From the NCBI RefSeq assembly GCF_013282575.1, contig NZ_JAAAYE010000027.1, forward strand, positions 23,358 through 87,357: a DNA stretch of 64,000 nt, given 5' to 3'. Shown in pieces: positions 18,015 through 26,837 of this stretch. Numbering within the stretch: the first letter of the stretch is position 1; each line of letters opens with the position of its first letter. Position numbers and translations under genes: made by a program. The notes beneath the pieces were generated by a model, which saw only the letters and a program-made list of their open reading frames with translations, was not told where the DNA came from and made no database searches. This stretch comes from Paraburkholderia sp. NMBU_R16 (lineage in GTDB: Bacteria > Pseudomonadota > Gammaproteobacteria > Burkholderiales > Burkholderiaceae).

Positions 18015-18293
18015 ATGAAACGAATTCTGTTGTGTGCTGCACTCGGGGTTGCGGGCGTGTGCGCATCGGTCAGTGCGTTCGCGCGCACCGATATCGGCGT
18101 GTTTTTCGGCGTACCGGGGCCCGTGTACGAAGCGCCGCCACCCGTCTATTACGCGCCCCCGCCGCCGGTGGTCTACGAACAGCCCGCGCCTGTCTACTAT
18201 GGCCCGTATTACGGCGATGGCTATCGCCGGGAATGGCACGACAACGGCTGGCACCGCGGCTGGCGTCACCACCACCGTGACGACGACGATTGA
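18015..18293 (+). CDS. PXPV-repeat exported protein
   Basis: The 92-residue product has a Sec signal (cleavage near AFARTD), then a short Pro/Tyr/Val-rich tract with repeats of the PxPVYY type (PPPVYYAPPPP, PAPVYYGP) and a His/Arg/Asp-rich tail. This is the PXPV-repeat family common in Burkholderiaceae, of unknown function, presumably periplasmic or outer-membrane associated. GAAAGGAAA precedes the ATG. An intrinsic terminator follows 11 nt after the stop. Confidence 0.8.
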   Translation: MKRILLCAALGVAGVCASVSAFARTDIGVFFGVPGPVYEAPPPVYYAPPPPVVYEQPAPVYYGPYYGDGYRREWHDNGWHRGWRHHHRDDDD

Positions 18294-18303
18294 CCTGCAC
18301 ACG

Positions 18304-18332
18304 ATGCGGCCTTCAGGGCCGCATTTCATTTC
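18304..18332 (+). terminator. Intrinsic terminator after PXPV gene
   Basis: Arms ATGCGGCC and GGCCGCAT enclose a 5-nt loop and are followed by a T-rich run (TTCATTTC), just after the stop at 18293. From here to 18552 no gene is apparent. Confidence 0.6.
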
Positions 18333-18552
18333 GCCGCCCGTTTCACGCCACCGGCATCGAATGTGGCGTTACAAAAAGTCTTCCGGTGGACCGCCGATAA
18401 GGGATTGCTTGCTCACCGGCCGCTCCTCGCTGCGCGCACGGGAAGTTTTCAGTTGCCGCAGGTTCCGAGCGTCCAGGCCGTTGGAAAACGTACCAAGAAA
18501 GTTTTCAGTTCCGGGCGGCGGGTCGAGCTCATTTTTCACGCCTCGATGCAGT

Positions 18553-20055
18553 TCAAAAAAGCGCAGCGTAATCGTTTAGGTCTCGGGCCACATAGCCCTT
18601 GTCGCTAAGATGCTTCCTTTCGCTGTTGGAGAAGCTCGTCGAAAAAACAAACATTTCCCGGGTCCACCCCTGAAGATGTCGATGGTCCCGAGCAGCAAGA
18701 AAGTCGGCTACATGTTGCTCGAAACCCATCAGGGATTCGCTGGTATGTGCAGCAGCTGAGCGCTTGCAGGACCCGAACCTAACGCGCTTGCCTGCCTCAT
18801 CCAGCGCAACCAGGTCAATTTCAATGCTGCGGGTCGCGTCCTTGGGGCGATTCCAGTAGCCCATCTGCAGGCTGGACAGGTCGAAGTCCCCCTTGCCCTT
18901 GCGGGAACTCTCTTCATGCAGCTTCCGGATGAGCTTTTCGAAGGCATACCCTTCGATGGTCGCCAGGCGCGGGCGCGCCAGCTCAAGGGTTCGGGGCAGC
19001 GGCTTCATGCGAGCAGCCTCTCGAGCAGGTTTGGCCACCGCCAGCCACGCCTGAAGAAAATTGTCCGCGATGTAATAGCGCGCGTTACGACTCTTTCCAT
19101 CCGAAAAAACCGGGTTCAACTTGACTATCATCTCGTATTTCTGGACGAGAGCCGTCAGGTATCCACCTATCTGCGTTTTTTCTGAAGCCGACCCGACTCC
19201 AGTCAGCAGTTCGCCGTGGCCGCACCCCGGGTGGTCGGCGAGGAAAGTCAGAATGGCAAGAGAACGCCCCCTGAGTTCACGCAGGAACCACGTATCAGCC
19301 TCTTCCGAAAGCGGGCTTGAGCTGCGGATGAACATCCTCGTGAGCAACTCGTCAGTAAAAGACTCTGGCGCCACCTGATAGAGGTCCTGTTCGAACGCGT
19401 CGTGATAGAACTTCGGCACCCCCTCAAAGAAAGACCAAAGCGTAAGCCACTGCGAAGGCATCCGGACATCCTGGCTCCGGAACACCGAAACAAGGTCTTC
19501 GAAATCCCAATGGTCCAGTCTGATGCGCTGGGTTAGCCGGCCGAACAAGGGCGACCCTGCATCTTCCAGCAGCAGATTCATGTCCGCGTGCAAGGACCCC
19601 AGCACAAAGAGCCCTCCATGCGGCAGTCTCGAATTGCGAAGCTTGTCGACTTCCGCCTGCAAAAACGAGCTGAAACTGCGAAGCGCCGCGCGCGTGAAGT
19701 ACTGGAACTCATCGATGACGATTACGAGCCCCACGCGGCACAGTTCTCCAATCGCGTGCGCCATCGACGGAAAATCGACGACATGTTCACTCAGCTCTCG
19801 GGCGAGGATATGGTCGCTATCGTTGAGCGCGCGCTGGAAGGTCGCCGCGACATCACGCTCGTCCGAATCAGGCACCTGCATGTAGATGAGATGGCTCGAC
19901 AGCCTGTCGTTGTTGCGCGCCAGATGCGATATCAGCGTTGTCTTGCCAATCCGTCTGCGACCCTCGATACGACAGAAGAACCACCTCCCGGAGTTCACAA
20001 CACGGCTCAGCTCCGCGAGCGGCTCAGCTCGCCCATAAAATCCCCATTCGGCCAT
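18553..20055 (-). CDS. P-loop ATPase with C-terminal DUF234 nuclease-like domain
   Basis: This 500-residue protein has Walker A GRRRIGKTT (32-40) and Walker B LVIVIDE (110-116), belonging to the archaeal-type ATPase group. A helical/winged-helix region follows (about 250-350; LAILTFLADHPGCGHGELL). The C-terminal restriction-fold DUF234 region starts near 411 with IEIDLVALDE. In relatives the strand after it reads G-E-C-K, but here it is G-S-C-K (Ser 429, Lys 431). The acidic residue of the nuclease triad is therefore replaced and cleavage may be lost. Such ATPases are sporadic and often sit in mobile or defence neighbourhoods. It is monocistronic, with AT-rich DNA upstream. The function is unknown. 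Confidence 0.85.
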   Translation of the reverse strand: MAEWGFYGRAEPLAELSRVVNSGRWFFCRIEGRRRIGKTTLISHLARNNDRLSSHLIYMQVPDSDERDVAATFQRALNDSDHILARELSEHVVDFPSMAHAIGELCRVGLVIVIDEFQYFTRAALRSFSSFLQAEVDKLRNSRLPHGGLFVLGSLHADMNLLLEDAGSPLFGRLTQRIRLDHWDFEDLVSVFRSQDVRMPSQWLTLWSFFEGVPKFYHDAFEQDLYQVAPESFTDELLTRMFIRSSSPLSEEADTWFLRELRGRSLAILTFLADHPGCGHGELLTGVGSASEKTQIGGYLTALVQKYEMIVKLNPVFSDGKSRNARYYIADNFLQAWLAVAKPAREAARMKPLPRTLELARPRLATIEGYAFEKLIRKLHEESSRKGKGDFDLSSLQMGYWNRPKDATRSIEIDLVALDEAGKRVRFGSCKRSAAAHTSESLMGFEQHVADFLAARDHRHLQGWTREMFVFSTSFSNSERKHLSDKGYVARDLNDYAALF

Positions 20056-20442
20056 AGGTTGTTGTGTAAAGTAAAAATTCTTACCTTACGTGTTTTTGCG
20101 ACGTAAGACAATGATTTTTTTGGATTTTTTTGGGCGCAAATCTGTTCAACAGGCGTTCCTGATTTTCTTAGCTCCGCGGTCCCGTATCACGCCATACTCC
20201 GGTTGTGAACGCCGCCAGGCTCGTGAAACCGCCGCGTTCGCGCCCCCGGTACGGCAGTTTTTAAGAGCGATGCCGAAATCCCATCGACTTGCAAGACCTC
20301 GCTAATGCGCTCGGCGTCGGCGTTCTCGAGCTACTCGACGCAAGAACGCTGTGGCCATGAGGCAGCCACTGCATCTTGGGCGCTGCGGTCCAGACCGATA
20401 TCGGCGAGCAGCGAGGATTCGCCAACCTTCTCTCAAAGCGAA
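20056..20442. other. Intergenic region with AT-rich stretch
   Basis: This stretch separates the ATPase gene from prfC. The first 110 nt are AT-rich (T and A runs near 20105-20130) and probably hold the ATPase promoter. The right part holds a scrap resembling the end of an XRE regulator, annotated separately. No intact gene is seen. Confidence 0.6.
20268..20360 (+). pseudogene. Possible XRE-type regulator C-terminal remnant
   Basis: The frame reads RCRNPIDLQDLANALGVGVL followed by ELLDARTLWP and a stop. This resembles the last helix of HTH_XRE domains (the pattern TLQALADALGVS...ELL). A TAA lies directly upstream in the same frame, so only a scrap remains. It may mark decay of an accessory module that included the neighbouring ATPase. 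Confidence 0.3.
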
Positions 20443-22044
20443 TCAAATCGCCTTACGAAACGGCGCACCCGACTGTTCACGCAATTCGTTGAACACGATC
20501 TTCGGCCAAGCCTTTTGCGCCACCTCGATCTCGGAGACATGAGAGGCAAGATAAGTCGGCGCGTTCGAAGCATCGAGCGCCATGCGCGCAGCATATGCAT
20601 CGGTGAACCGCCGCAACTCGCCCGCATCCTCGCATGTCACCCAACGCGACATCCGGTAACGGGCCGGGAAAATGCGCACATCGACCTTGTATTCCGCCGA
20701 GAGGCGATGCGAGACCACTTCGAACTGCAGTTGCCCCACCGCCCCGAGAATCGTCGAGCCGCCGTGCGCGGGACGAAACACCTGAATCGCCCCTTCTTCG
20801 CCAAGCTGCTTGAGCGCTTCGCCAAGCTGCTTCGCACGCATCGGATCGACCACCTCGATGGTCTGAAAGATCTCGGGCGCAAAGAACGGCAAACCGACGA
20901 ACTGCAGTTGCTCACCCTCGGTCAACGTATCCCCGAGGCTCAGCGTGCCATGGTTAGGAATCCCGATGATGTCGCCGGCATAAGCCTCGCTGACCGTCTC
21001 GCGCCGCTGGGAAAGAAACGTCACGACGTTATTGGCCCGGAACGTCTTGCCCGAGCGCGTCACCTTCAACGCCATGCCGCGCTCGAAACGCCCCGAGCAC
21101 ACGCGAATGAATGCCACCCGATCGCGATGCGCGAGATCCATATTCGCCTGGACCTTGAAAACGACACCCGTGAACTTCGGCTCGTCCGGCTGCACGGCCC
21201 GCTCCACCGCCATACGCATCGAAGGCGGCGGCGCGAGATCCACCAGCGCATCGAGAATTTCCTTGACGCCGAAATTGTTGATGGCCGAGCCGAACAGCAC
21301 CGGCGATTGGTCGCCCGACAGGAACGCCTCACGATCGAAAGCCGGAGTCGCCGCGCCAATCAGATCGATCTCTTCCTTCGCACGCTTCCAGGCAAAACCG
21401 AAGCGCGCTTCGCCCTGCTCCTCGCTGACGGCATGCAGCGTTTCCACCGCACCGCCCGCCGTATCCTGCCCCGCGCGAAACACACGCACCTGATCGCGCT
21501 GAATATCGTAGACGCCCTGAAAGTCCTTACCCATGCCGATCGGCCAAGTGAACGGCACCGCGGCCACGCCAAGATGCCGCTCGATTTCATCGAGCAGATC
21601 GAGCGGCTCGCGTACCTCGCGATCGAGCTTGTTGATGAACGTGACGATCGGGGTGCGGCGCGCCCGGCAGACTTCGAGCAACTTGAGCGTCTGTGCTTCG
21701 ACGCCGTTCGCGCCGTCGATCACCATCACCGCGGCATCGACGGCCGTCAGCACCCGATAGGTGTCTTCCGAAAAATCCTCGTGGCCCGGCGTATCGAGCA
21801 GATTGATGACGGCGTCGCCATACTCGAACTGCATGACCGAACTCGCCACGGAAATGCCGCGCTGCTTTTCGATCTCCATCCAGTCCGAGGTCGCATAACG
21901 GCTGCTCTTGCGGCCCTTGACGGTACCCGCGATTTGAATCGCGCCCGAAAACAGCAAGAGCTTTTCGGTCAGCGTGGTCTTCCCCGCATCGGGGTGGGAG
22001 ATAACCGCGAAAGTGCGGCGGCGCTTGAGTTCGGCGACAGACAT
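20443..22044 (-). CDS. prfC: Peptide chain release factor 3
   Basis: This 533-residue GTPase recycles RF1/RF2 from the ribosome after termination. The start MSVAELKRRRTFAVISHPDAG at 22044 (here quoted as the first residues) is the family-standard N-terminus, with no family similarity in the 133 codons upstream. G1 HPDAGKTT lies at 17-24, switch residues GRKSSRYATSDWMEIEKQRG follow, G3 is DTPGHEDF and G4 is NKLD. The RF3 C-terminal domain is intact to the end. The length matches E. coli RF3 (529). A strong minus-strand terminator belonging to the upstream chemoreceptor gene separates the two. Confidence 0.96.
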   Translation of the reverse strand: MSVAELKRRRTFAVISHPDAGKTTLTEKLLLFSGAIQIAGTVKGRKSSRYATSDWMEIEKQRGISVASSVMQFEYGDAVINLLDTPGHEDFSEDTYRVLTAVDAAVMVIDGANGVEAQTLKLLEVCRARRTPIVTFINKLDREVREPLDLLDEIERHLGVAAVPFTWPIGMGKDFQGVYDIQRDQVRVFRAGQDTAGGAVETLHAVSEEQGEARFGFAWKRAKEEIDLIGAATPAFDREAFLSGDQSPVLFGSAINNFGVKEILDALVDLAPPPSMRMAVERAVQPDEPKFTGVVFKVQANMDLAHRDRVAFIRVCSGRFERGMALKVTRSGKTFRANNVVTFLSQRRETVSEAYAGDIIGIPNHGTLSLGDTLTEGEQLQFVGLPFFAPEIFQTIEVVDPMRAKQLGEALKQLGEEGAIQVFRPAHGGSTILGAVGQLQFEVVSHRLSAEYKVDVRIFPARYRMSRWVTCEDAGELRRFTDAYAARMALDASNAPTYLASHVSEIEVAQKAWPKIVFNELREQSGAPFRKAI

Positions 22045-22148
22045 CGTGAATGGGCAAAAAAGGGCCAGCTCGCGAGTTCGAGCGGCGCGGGGGCGATGAT
22101 ACACGTGTCGCGCCGAGCGCGAGCGAACCGGCGCGCGGCGCATGGACG

Positions 22149-22178
22149 AAAAAGCCCGCCCGGGTATGCCGGGCGGGC
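22149..22178 (-). terminator. Intrinsic terminator of chemoreceptor gene
   Basis: On the minus strand a 10-bp stem (GCCCGCCCGG with its complement, 5-nt loop) is followed directly by TTTTT. It lies 90 nt beyond the chemoreceptor stop and before prfC. Confidence 0.85.
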
Positions 22179-22267
22179 GCGCCGATCGATCGACGGGTGG
22201 CCGTCGACGCCGGTCAGAAACTTCGGTGCGCTGACTGATAATGTATTCGGTGCACGCGCTTACCTGC

Positions 22268-24091
22268 TCAAAACGTCTGCCAGTCGAGGCTCTCAGCTGT
22301 GGCCGCCGCCGCAACAGGACTCGGCGCGGCCGCGGCAACCGGCGCAGCGGACGCACGGCGTGGCGTCGCCGCCGATGCCGTAGCCGATGCGCGCACCGGC
22401 GCAGGCACCGACGCCTTTGGCCCGACAGAAGGCTTGCTGGCACGACTCGGCGCGCGCGACGCGGCCGCTACCGCCGACGCGGGTGCGGCACTGCGCAACG
22501 TACCCGCGCGCCGCGATTCGCTTCCATCGATCTTGAAAAACGCCACCGATTCGTTGAGTTGCTGCCCCTGGTGCTCGAGCGATTTCGACGCGGCCGCGGC
22601 TTCTTCGACGAGCGCAGCGTTTTGTTGCGTCACCTCGTCCATCTGCGTTATCGCCACATTGACTTGTTCGATGCCGCGGCTTTGTTCGTTCGATGCCGCC
22701 GCAATCTCGCCCATGATGTCGGTCACGCGTGCAACTGCCTGCGTCACCTCGGCCATCGTTTCGCCGGCCTGGCTGGCGTAGACCGCGCCGTCCTTCACAC
22801 GCTGCACCGATTCGCCGATGAGATCCTTGATTTCCTTCGCCGCGCTCGACGAGCGTTGCGCAAGCGAGCGCACTTCGCTCGCCACGACGGCGAAGCCACG
22901 ACCCTGCTCGCCCGCGCGCGCCGCTTCCACCGCCGCGTTGAGCGCAAGGATATTGGTCTGGAACGCGATCCCCTCGATGATCCCGGTGATGTCGGCGATC
23001 TTCGTCGAGCTGCTGCTGATCTCGTTCATCGTATCGACCACCTGGCTCACGACGCCGCTGCCTTTTTCCGCGACTTCTGAGGCGTTGGCCGCCAGCGCGC
23101 TCGCTTGCTGCGCATTATCGGCGTTCTGGCGTACCGTCGAAGTCAGCTCTTCCATGCTCGCCGCCGTCTCCTGCAGCGACGCAGCCTGCTGTTCCGTGCG
23201 CGAGGACAGATCCTGGTTGCCGGACGCGATCTGGCTCGAACCGGTGGCAATGCTGTCCGCCGCGGTACGAACCTGCCCGATCAGCTTCACGAGGCTCGCC
23301 TGCATTTCCCCCATCGACGCGAGCACGCTGCCCGCGGGCGCCGACGGCGCGCCCGCCACCGGGCTCAAATCGCCTTCGGCTACGCGGCGGGTGATATCCG
23401 ACAGCGCCCCCGGCTCTGCGCCGAGCGAACGCGTGAGGCTACGCGTGATCAGGAAAGCCGCAAGCACCGCTGCCGCGAAGGATACGGCACAGATGACCAA
23501 CATCATGATGCGCTGAGCCACATACTGCTCGTGCGCCTTGTCCGCCATCCGATGGCCACGTTCACGCGTATAGGCCGTGAAGGCATTCGTCGCCTTGATC
23601 AACTGGGCAAGCAGCGGACGGCACTGCGTATTCATCATCTCGACGGCCTCGGGGCGGCGTCCCGCGAGTGCGGCATCGGTAATGGCGCGCGCAACGGGCC
23701 CGTACTGCGTCTCGATGCGGATCATTTCGCCGACCAAGGCCTTCGCTTCCGGAGTGACACTGGCAGAGGTCTCGATCGCTTCCTTGAGCTTGCCCATGCG
23801 CTGCGTGACATCGTTGTCCGCTGCCGCGACCTCGGCCTTTTCGAATTCGACGTCTTCGGGCTTCGTGACGAGGACGAGGTTTCGCGCTGCGATGGCGCGC
23901 CGATCCACCGCCGTACGCACCTCCGCGGCCACGGTCGCACGAGCATTGATTCCATTCACATAGGCAGAAAACTGTTCGTCGATGGTGCCAAGCGCATTCA
24001 ACGCAAAACCCGATATGAGCAGCACCATTACGGCCAGCACACCAAATGCAGTGGTCAGCTTCGCGCGCACCGTCATGTTTTTGAAGTTCAT
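22268..24091 (-). CDS. Methyl-accepting chemotaxis protein with CheR-tether pentapeptide
   Basis: This 607-residue receptor has TM1 at about 10-32, a four-helix-bundle-type periplasmic sensor (33-190) and TM2 at about 193-213. A HAMP domain follows, then the conserved signalling hairpin (EGIAFQTNILALNAAVEAAR, GEQGRGFAVVASEVRSLAQR). After the methylation helices is an Ala/Pro/Ser-rich linker of roughly 70 residues, ending in DWQTF. The last five residues resemble the NWETF pentapeptide that tethers CheR and CheB in Tsr/Tar, so this is likely a high-abundance type receptor. A sigma28-like promoter lies 80 nt upstream and a strong terminator downstream. The ligand is unknown. Confidence 0.94.
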   Translation of the reverse strand: MNFKNMTVRAKLTTAFGVLAVMVLLISGFALNALGTIDEQFSAYVNGINARATVAAEVRTAVDRRAIAARNLVLVTKPEDVEFEKAEVAAADNDVTQRMGKLKEAIETSASVTPEAKALVGEMIRIETQYGPVARAITDAALAGRRPEAVEMMNTQCRPLLAQLIKATNAFTAYTRERGHRMADKAHEQYVAQRIMMLVICAVSFAAAVLAAFLITRSLTRSLGAEPGALSDITRRVAEGDLSPVAGAPSAPAGSVLASMGEMQASLVKLIGQVRTAADSIATGSSQIASGNQDLSSRTEQQAASLQETAASMEELTSTVRQNADNAQQASALAANASEVAEKGSGVVSQVVDTMNEISSSSTKIADITGIIEGIAFQTNILALNAAVEAARAGEQGRGFAVVASEVRSLAQRSSSAAKEIKDLIGESVQRVKDGAVYASQAGETMAEVTQAVARVTDIMGEIAAASNEQSRGIEQVNVAITQMDEVTQQNAALVEEAAAASKSLEHQGQQLNESVAFFKIDGSESRRAGTLRSAAPASAVAAASRAPSRASKPSVGPKASVPAPVRASATASAATPRRASAAPVAAAAPSPVAAAATAESLDWQTF

Positions 24092-24170
24092 TTTTCTGCT
24101 CCCGATATATCGTCTTTAAAGACACCGGCGTCACTCGCGGTTTGCGCAAGCAGAGCCAGTCTCAGGTGCT

Positions 24171-24198
24171 TTATCGGTGACGCGGCGCGGTAACTTGA
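24171..24198 (-). promoter_or_regulatory. Sigma28 (FliA)-like promoter of chemoreceptor gene
   Basis: On the minus strand TCAAGTTA is followed after 12 nt by ACCGATAA. This compares with TAAAGTTT-N11-GCCGATAA: 7 of 8 bases in the -10 element, two mismatches in the -35, spacer longer by one. It lies 80 nt before the ATG. Flagellar sigma control is usual for chemoreceptors. Confidence 0.5.
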
Positions 24199-24250
24199 CC
24201 GGCGCGGGAGTTAGCAAACGTTTGCCGTAGGGTTTTGGCGTACCCGTACC

Positions 24251-24280
24251 TTCCCGCTCGGGAGCCGCCCCGAGCGGGAA
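24251..24280. terminator. Perfect 12-bp stem-loop downstream of exopolysaccharide operon
   Basis: Arms TTCCCGCTCGGG and CCCGAGCGGGAA enclose a 6-nt loop. It lies about 170 nt beyond the last exopolysaccharide stop codon. There is no T-tract on the minus strand, so its role as terminator is probable but not certain. Confidence 0.45.
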
Positions 24281-24450
24281 AACGCCGAATAATCATATGG
24301 TCTGGAGAGAACGCGTCGGCGAAATGCTGCAGAAGTATGACGAATTAAACCGAATTGCCGTTCTTATTTTTTCTCTTTATCGGCAATTCTGGACATTTAC
24401 TTGTGAATATCAGAAACAGCCAAGCTACTCGCTCCTGCTGTTTTCATCGC

Positions 24451-25617
24451 TTAAAGCGGTCCTTCCTTCACGGCCTCGCGATAGACCTCGGCCACGCGCC
24501 GCGCAATCACCGAATTGTCGAAGTTGGCCATGGCGAAGTCACGGCAACGCCGCGCATCGGGCAACTTCAGCTTGCCGGAGAGCGCGTCGGTCAGACCCTC
24601 CGCGATGGCCTCGGCTCCCGTCGAACGCAAGATGAGATCGCTCGACAAGCCAGCCACGACTTCCGGCAGTCCACCAACGGGCGTAACGAGTACGGGCGTG
24701 CCTGCGGCGAGCGATTCGACCGTAATGAGGCCGAAGCCCTCGAGCGCGACGGTGGGCACGACGCTGATCGTCGCTGCCCGGTAGAGCTCGGCTAAACGGT
24801 CGTCAGGCACGAAGCCCAGCAGCTTGACGTCGTTGCCCAGGCCGTGTTCGTCGATCCGGGCTTGCAGTTCGCCCGAGAGCCGGCCCTTGCCGGCGATCAG
24901 CAGCATGGCGTCCGGCCCGCGCTGTGCCTTGATGCGCGCTATCGCATCGATGAGATCTTCGAGGCCCATGCGCCGCACCAGCCGGCGCACCGCCACGACG
25001 ATCGGCCGATCCTGGGGCAGTTGCAATCGGGCCCGGGCCCGCGAGCGCGAGATATCGATGTCGAAACGGGCCACATCCACACAGCCGGGCACCACACGCA
25101 CGCGCTCGGGCGCCACGCCGTAGCGCGAGGTCAGAATCTGTCCGAATGCCTCGGACAGCACGATGAAGCGCGTCGAACGCGCATAGACGCTGCGCTCGAG
25201 CCAGTGTTTTGCGCGCTGCCCCAGTGTGGCGGCACCTTCGACACCGCTTTCGTCAGCCCACGGCCCCTGAAAATGCGAGACACGCGCGATGTCGCGCGCC
25301 ACATCGAGCCCAGGCCACGTATAAAGGGCGAAATGCGACGAGATGACATCGGGCCGCTCGACGTTGATCGCGTGCGCGAACGCCTTGCGTGCGGCCATCA
25401 GGCGTAACGGCAACGCGAGCGCGGCGGAGCCGAAACCGCGAATCGCGCCGTCGGTATCGTGCTCGACGCGCGGGGAACCGGCCACCATTCCGCGCACCGA
25501 AACGCCCGCGCCCGGCAAAGCGTTCACGAGCGAGTAATACATCCGATCCAGCCCCCCTTCCCGCTCGGGAAACCAGTGCATGCCGATCTGCAACGACTTG
25601 ATGGCACTTTGACTCAT
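24451..25617 (-). CDS. Glycosyltransferase family 4 (last gene of EPS operon)
   Basis: This 388-residue GT-B enzyme begins MSQSAIKSLQIGMHWFPEREG at 25617, quoted as its first residues. Its ATG overlaps the TGA of the upstream glycosyltransferase (ATGA). The C-terminal domain carries the retaining GT4 signature EGFGLITVE (E-x7-E) followed by SLAAGTPVL. It transfers a sugar from a nucleotide donor onto the growing lipid-linked repeat unit on the cytoplasmic side. Donor and linkage cannot be read. The likely equivalent in cepacian clusters is one of the BceH/J/K enzymes. Confidence 0.9.
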   Translation of the reverse strand: MSQSAIKSLQIGMHWFPEREGGLDRMYYSLVNALPGAGVSVRGMVAGSPRVEHDTDGAIRGFGSAALALPLRLMAARKAFAHAINVERPDVISSHFALYTWPGLDVARDIARVSHFQGPWADESGVEGAATLGQRAKHWLERSVYARSTRFIVLSEAFGQILTSRYGVAPERVRVVPGCVDVARFDIDISRSRARARLQLPQDRPIVVAVRRLVRRMGLEDLIDAIARIKAQRGPDAMLLIAGKGRLSGELQARIDEHGLGNDVKLLGFVPDDRLAELYRAATISVVPTVALEGFGLITVESLAAGTPVLVTPVGGLPEVVAGLSSDLILRSTGAEAIAEGLTDALSGKLKLPDARRCRDFAMANFDNSVIARRVAEVYREAVKEGPL

Positions 25618-26837
25618 TTCGAATCGCCCCCTTCGCTCGGCACCCAACGCGCACCGGGATGCGCATCGTCGATACCGCGCCCGGCACCGTTGCCGGCCTC
25701 GCTAGCTTTCGCGCGTAGTACGCGGCGATAAATATCCATATAACGCGCCCCCATACGCGACCATCCGAACTCCCGCGCCACGCGCCCCGCCGCCACGCCC
25801 ATCGAACAGGCCAGACGCACATCCCCCGCGAGCCGGGCCACCGCTCGGGCAAGCGCCGCGCTGTCGTCCGGATCGTCGAGCACGATGCCGCACTCGGCCG
25901 TGATGATCTCCGCGCCACCCGCCGTGCGTGCGGTCACCACGGGCAGGCTCGCCGCCATCGCTTCCAGCAGCGACAGGCTCATCGCCTCGTATCGCGACGG
26001 AAACACGTACGCATCGACGCAGCGCATGAGGCCGGGCACGTCCTCCACGAAATCGAGAAAGTGCACACGGTCGGCCACGCCGAGCGCGCGCGCTTCATCC
26101 GGATACGGACTGCCCTTCACGCGCCCCGCAACGACCACGTGAACGCGCTCGGGCAACTGCTTCAGCGCGCGCAGCACGGTGCCCAGGTTCTTGCGCGGCG
26201 TACGCAAATCGCCGGCGAACAGCAGCAAAAACGCATCGTCCGGCAAACCGAAGCGTTGCCGGGACCCCGAGGCATGCTCGAACGTTTCGTTGTCGACACC
26301 GTTATGGACGACCTCGATCTTCTCGTCGGGCACACCCGCGTTGCGCAATTCGTCGGCCACTTTTTCGGAAACGGCGGCGACCACGCTCGAACGTCGGTAC
26401 GCCCACCGTTCGAGGTGGGCGTTCAAGCGGGTATAGATGGCTTGATAGGCCGAGCGCGGACCGCCCATGAGCCGGAACGGATAGTAAGGACTCTTCAACC
26501 AACCGCTGTGCACGAAATGCGACGTGTTGACGTCCGCTTGCGCCCAGGCGATGAAGCCGTTCACATGCAGCAGGTCGTATTCGTCGCGATGCGCATTGAG
26601 CCACTTGGCGCTTTTCAACGCGAAGAGTTGGTGGCGCAGCAAGGCACCCGGCCAGATGCGGCCGATCTCGATCGGTATCCACCGCACGCGCGGATGTTCG
26701 AGCAGCGAAGGCGCCACGTGAGAGGCGACGAGCGTCACGGCGCATCCTTCGGCCAGCGCCGCGCGCGCCACTTCGTAATTGACGCGTCCCTGGCCGTCGT
26801 TGTGACGGACGGAATGCGTGACGATTGCTAGTCTCAT
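25614..26837 (-). CDS. Glycosyltransferase family 4
   Basis: This 407-residue GT-B enzyme starts MRLAIVTHSVRHNDGQG at ATG 26837, overlapping the polymerase stop (ATGA). The 57 upstream in-frame codons overlap the polymerase and lack similarity. An N-terminal acceptor domain (NDGQGRVNYEVARAAL) and a C-terminal donor domain with NGVDNETF, GDLRTPRKNL and the E-x7-E motif EAMSLSLLE are present. It is a retaining transferase acting on the lipid-linked oligosaccharide. Its neighbours show that it belongs to repeat-unit assembly, and the sugar is unknown. Confidence 0.9.
   Translation of the reverse strand: MRLAIVTHSVRHNDGQGRVNYEVARAALAEGCAVTLVASHVAPSLLEHPRVRWIPIEIGRIWPGALLRHQLFALKSAKWLNAHRDEYDLLHVNGFIAWAQADVNTSHFVHSGWLKSPYYPFRLMGGPRSAYQAIYTRLNAHLERWAYRRSSVVAAVSEKVADELRNAGVPDEKIEVVHNGVDNETFEHASGSRQRFGLPDDAFLLLFAGDLRTPRKNLGTVLRALKQLPERVHVVVAGRVKGSPYPDEARALGVADRVHFLDFVEDVPGLMRCVDAYVFPSRYEAMSLSLLEAMAASLPVVTARTAGGAEIITAECGIVLDDPDDSAALARAVARLAGDVRLACSMGVAAGRVAREFGWSRMGARYMDIYRRVLRAKASEAGNGAGRGIDDAHPGARWVPSEGGDSK

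Larger units (their letters stand above)
24092..24450. other. Intergenic region between chemoreceptor and exopolysaccharide operon end
   Basis: This 359-nt stretch holds the chemoreceptor's sigma28-like promoter (24171-24198) and a perfect 12-bp stem-loop (24251-24280). The part from 24290 to 24450 is AT-rich and has no recognisable gene. Confidence 0.6.

Noticed and set aside
18443..18510. 12-bp direct repeat AAGTTTTCAGTT at 18443 and 18499
   Set aside because: Two short copies in a region without a gene, with no partner structure. Not enough to call an element.
20305..22383. A 692-codon plus-strand frame
   Set aside because: Antisense shadow of prfC, with no motif.
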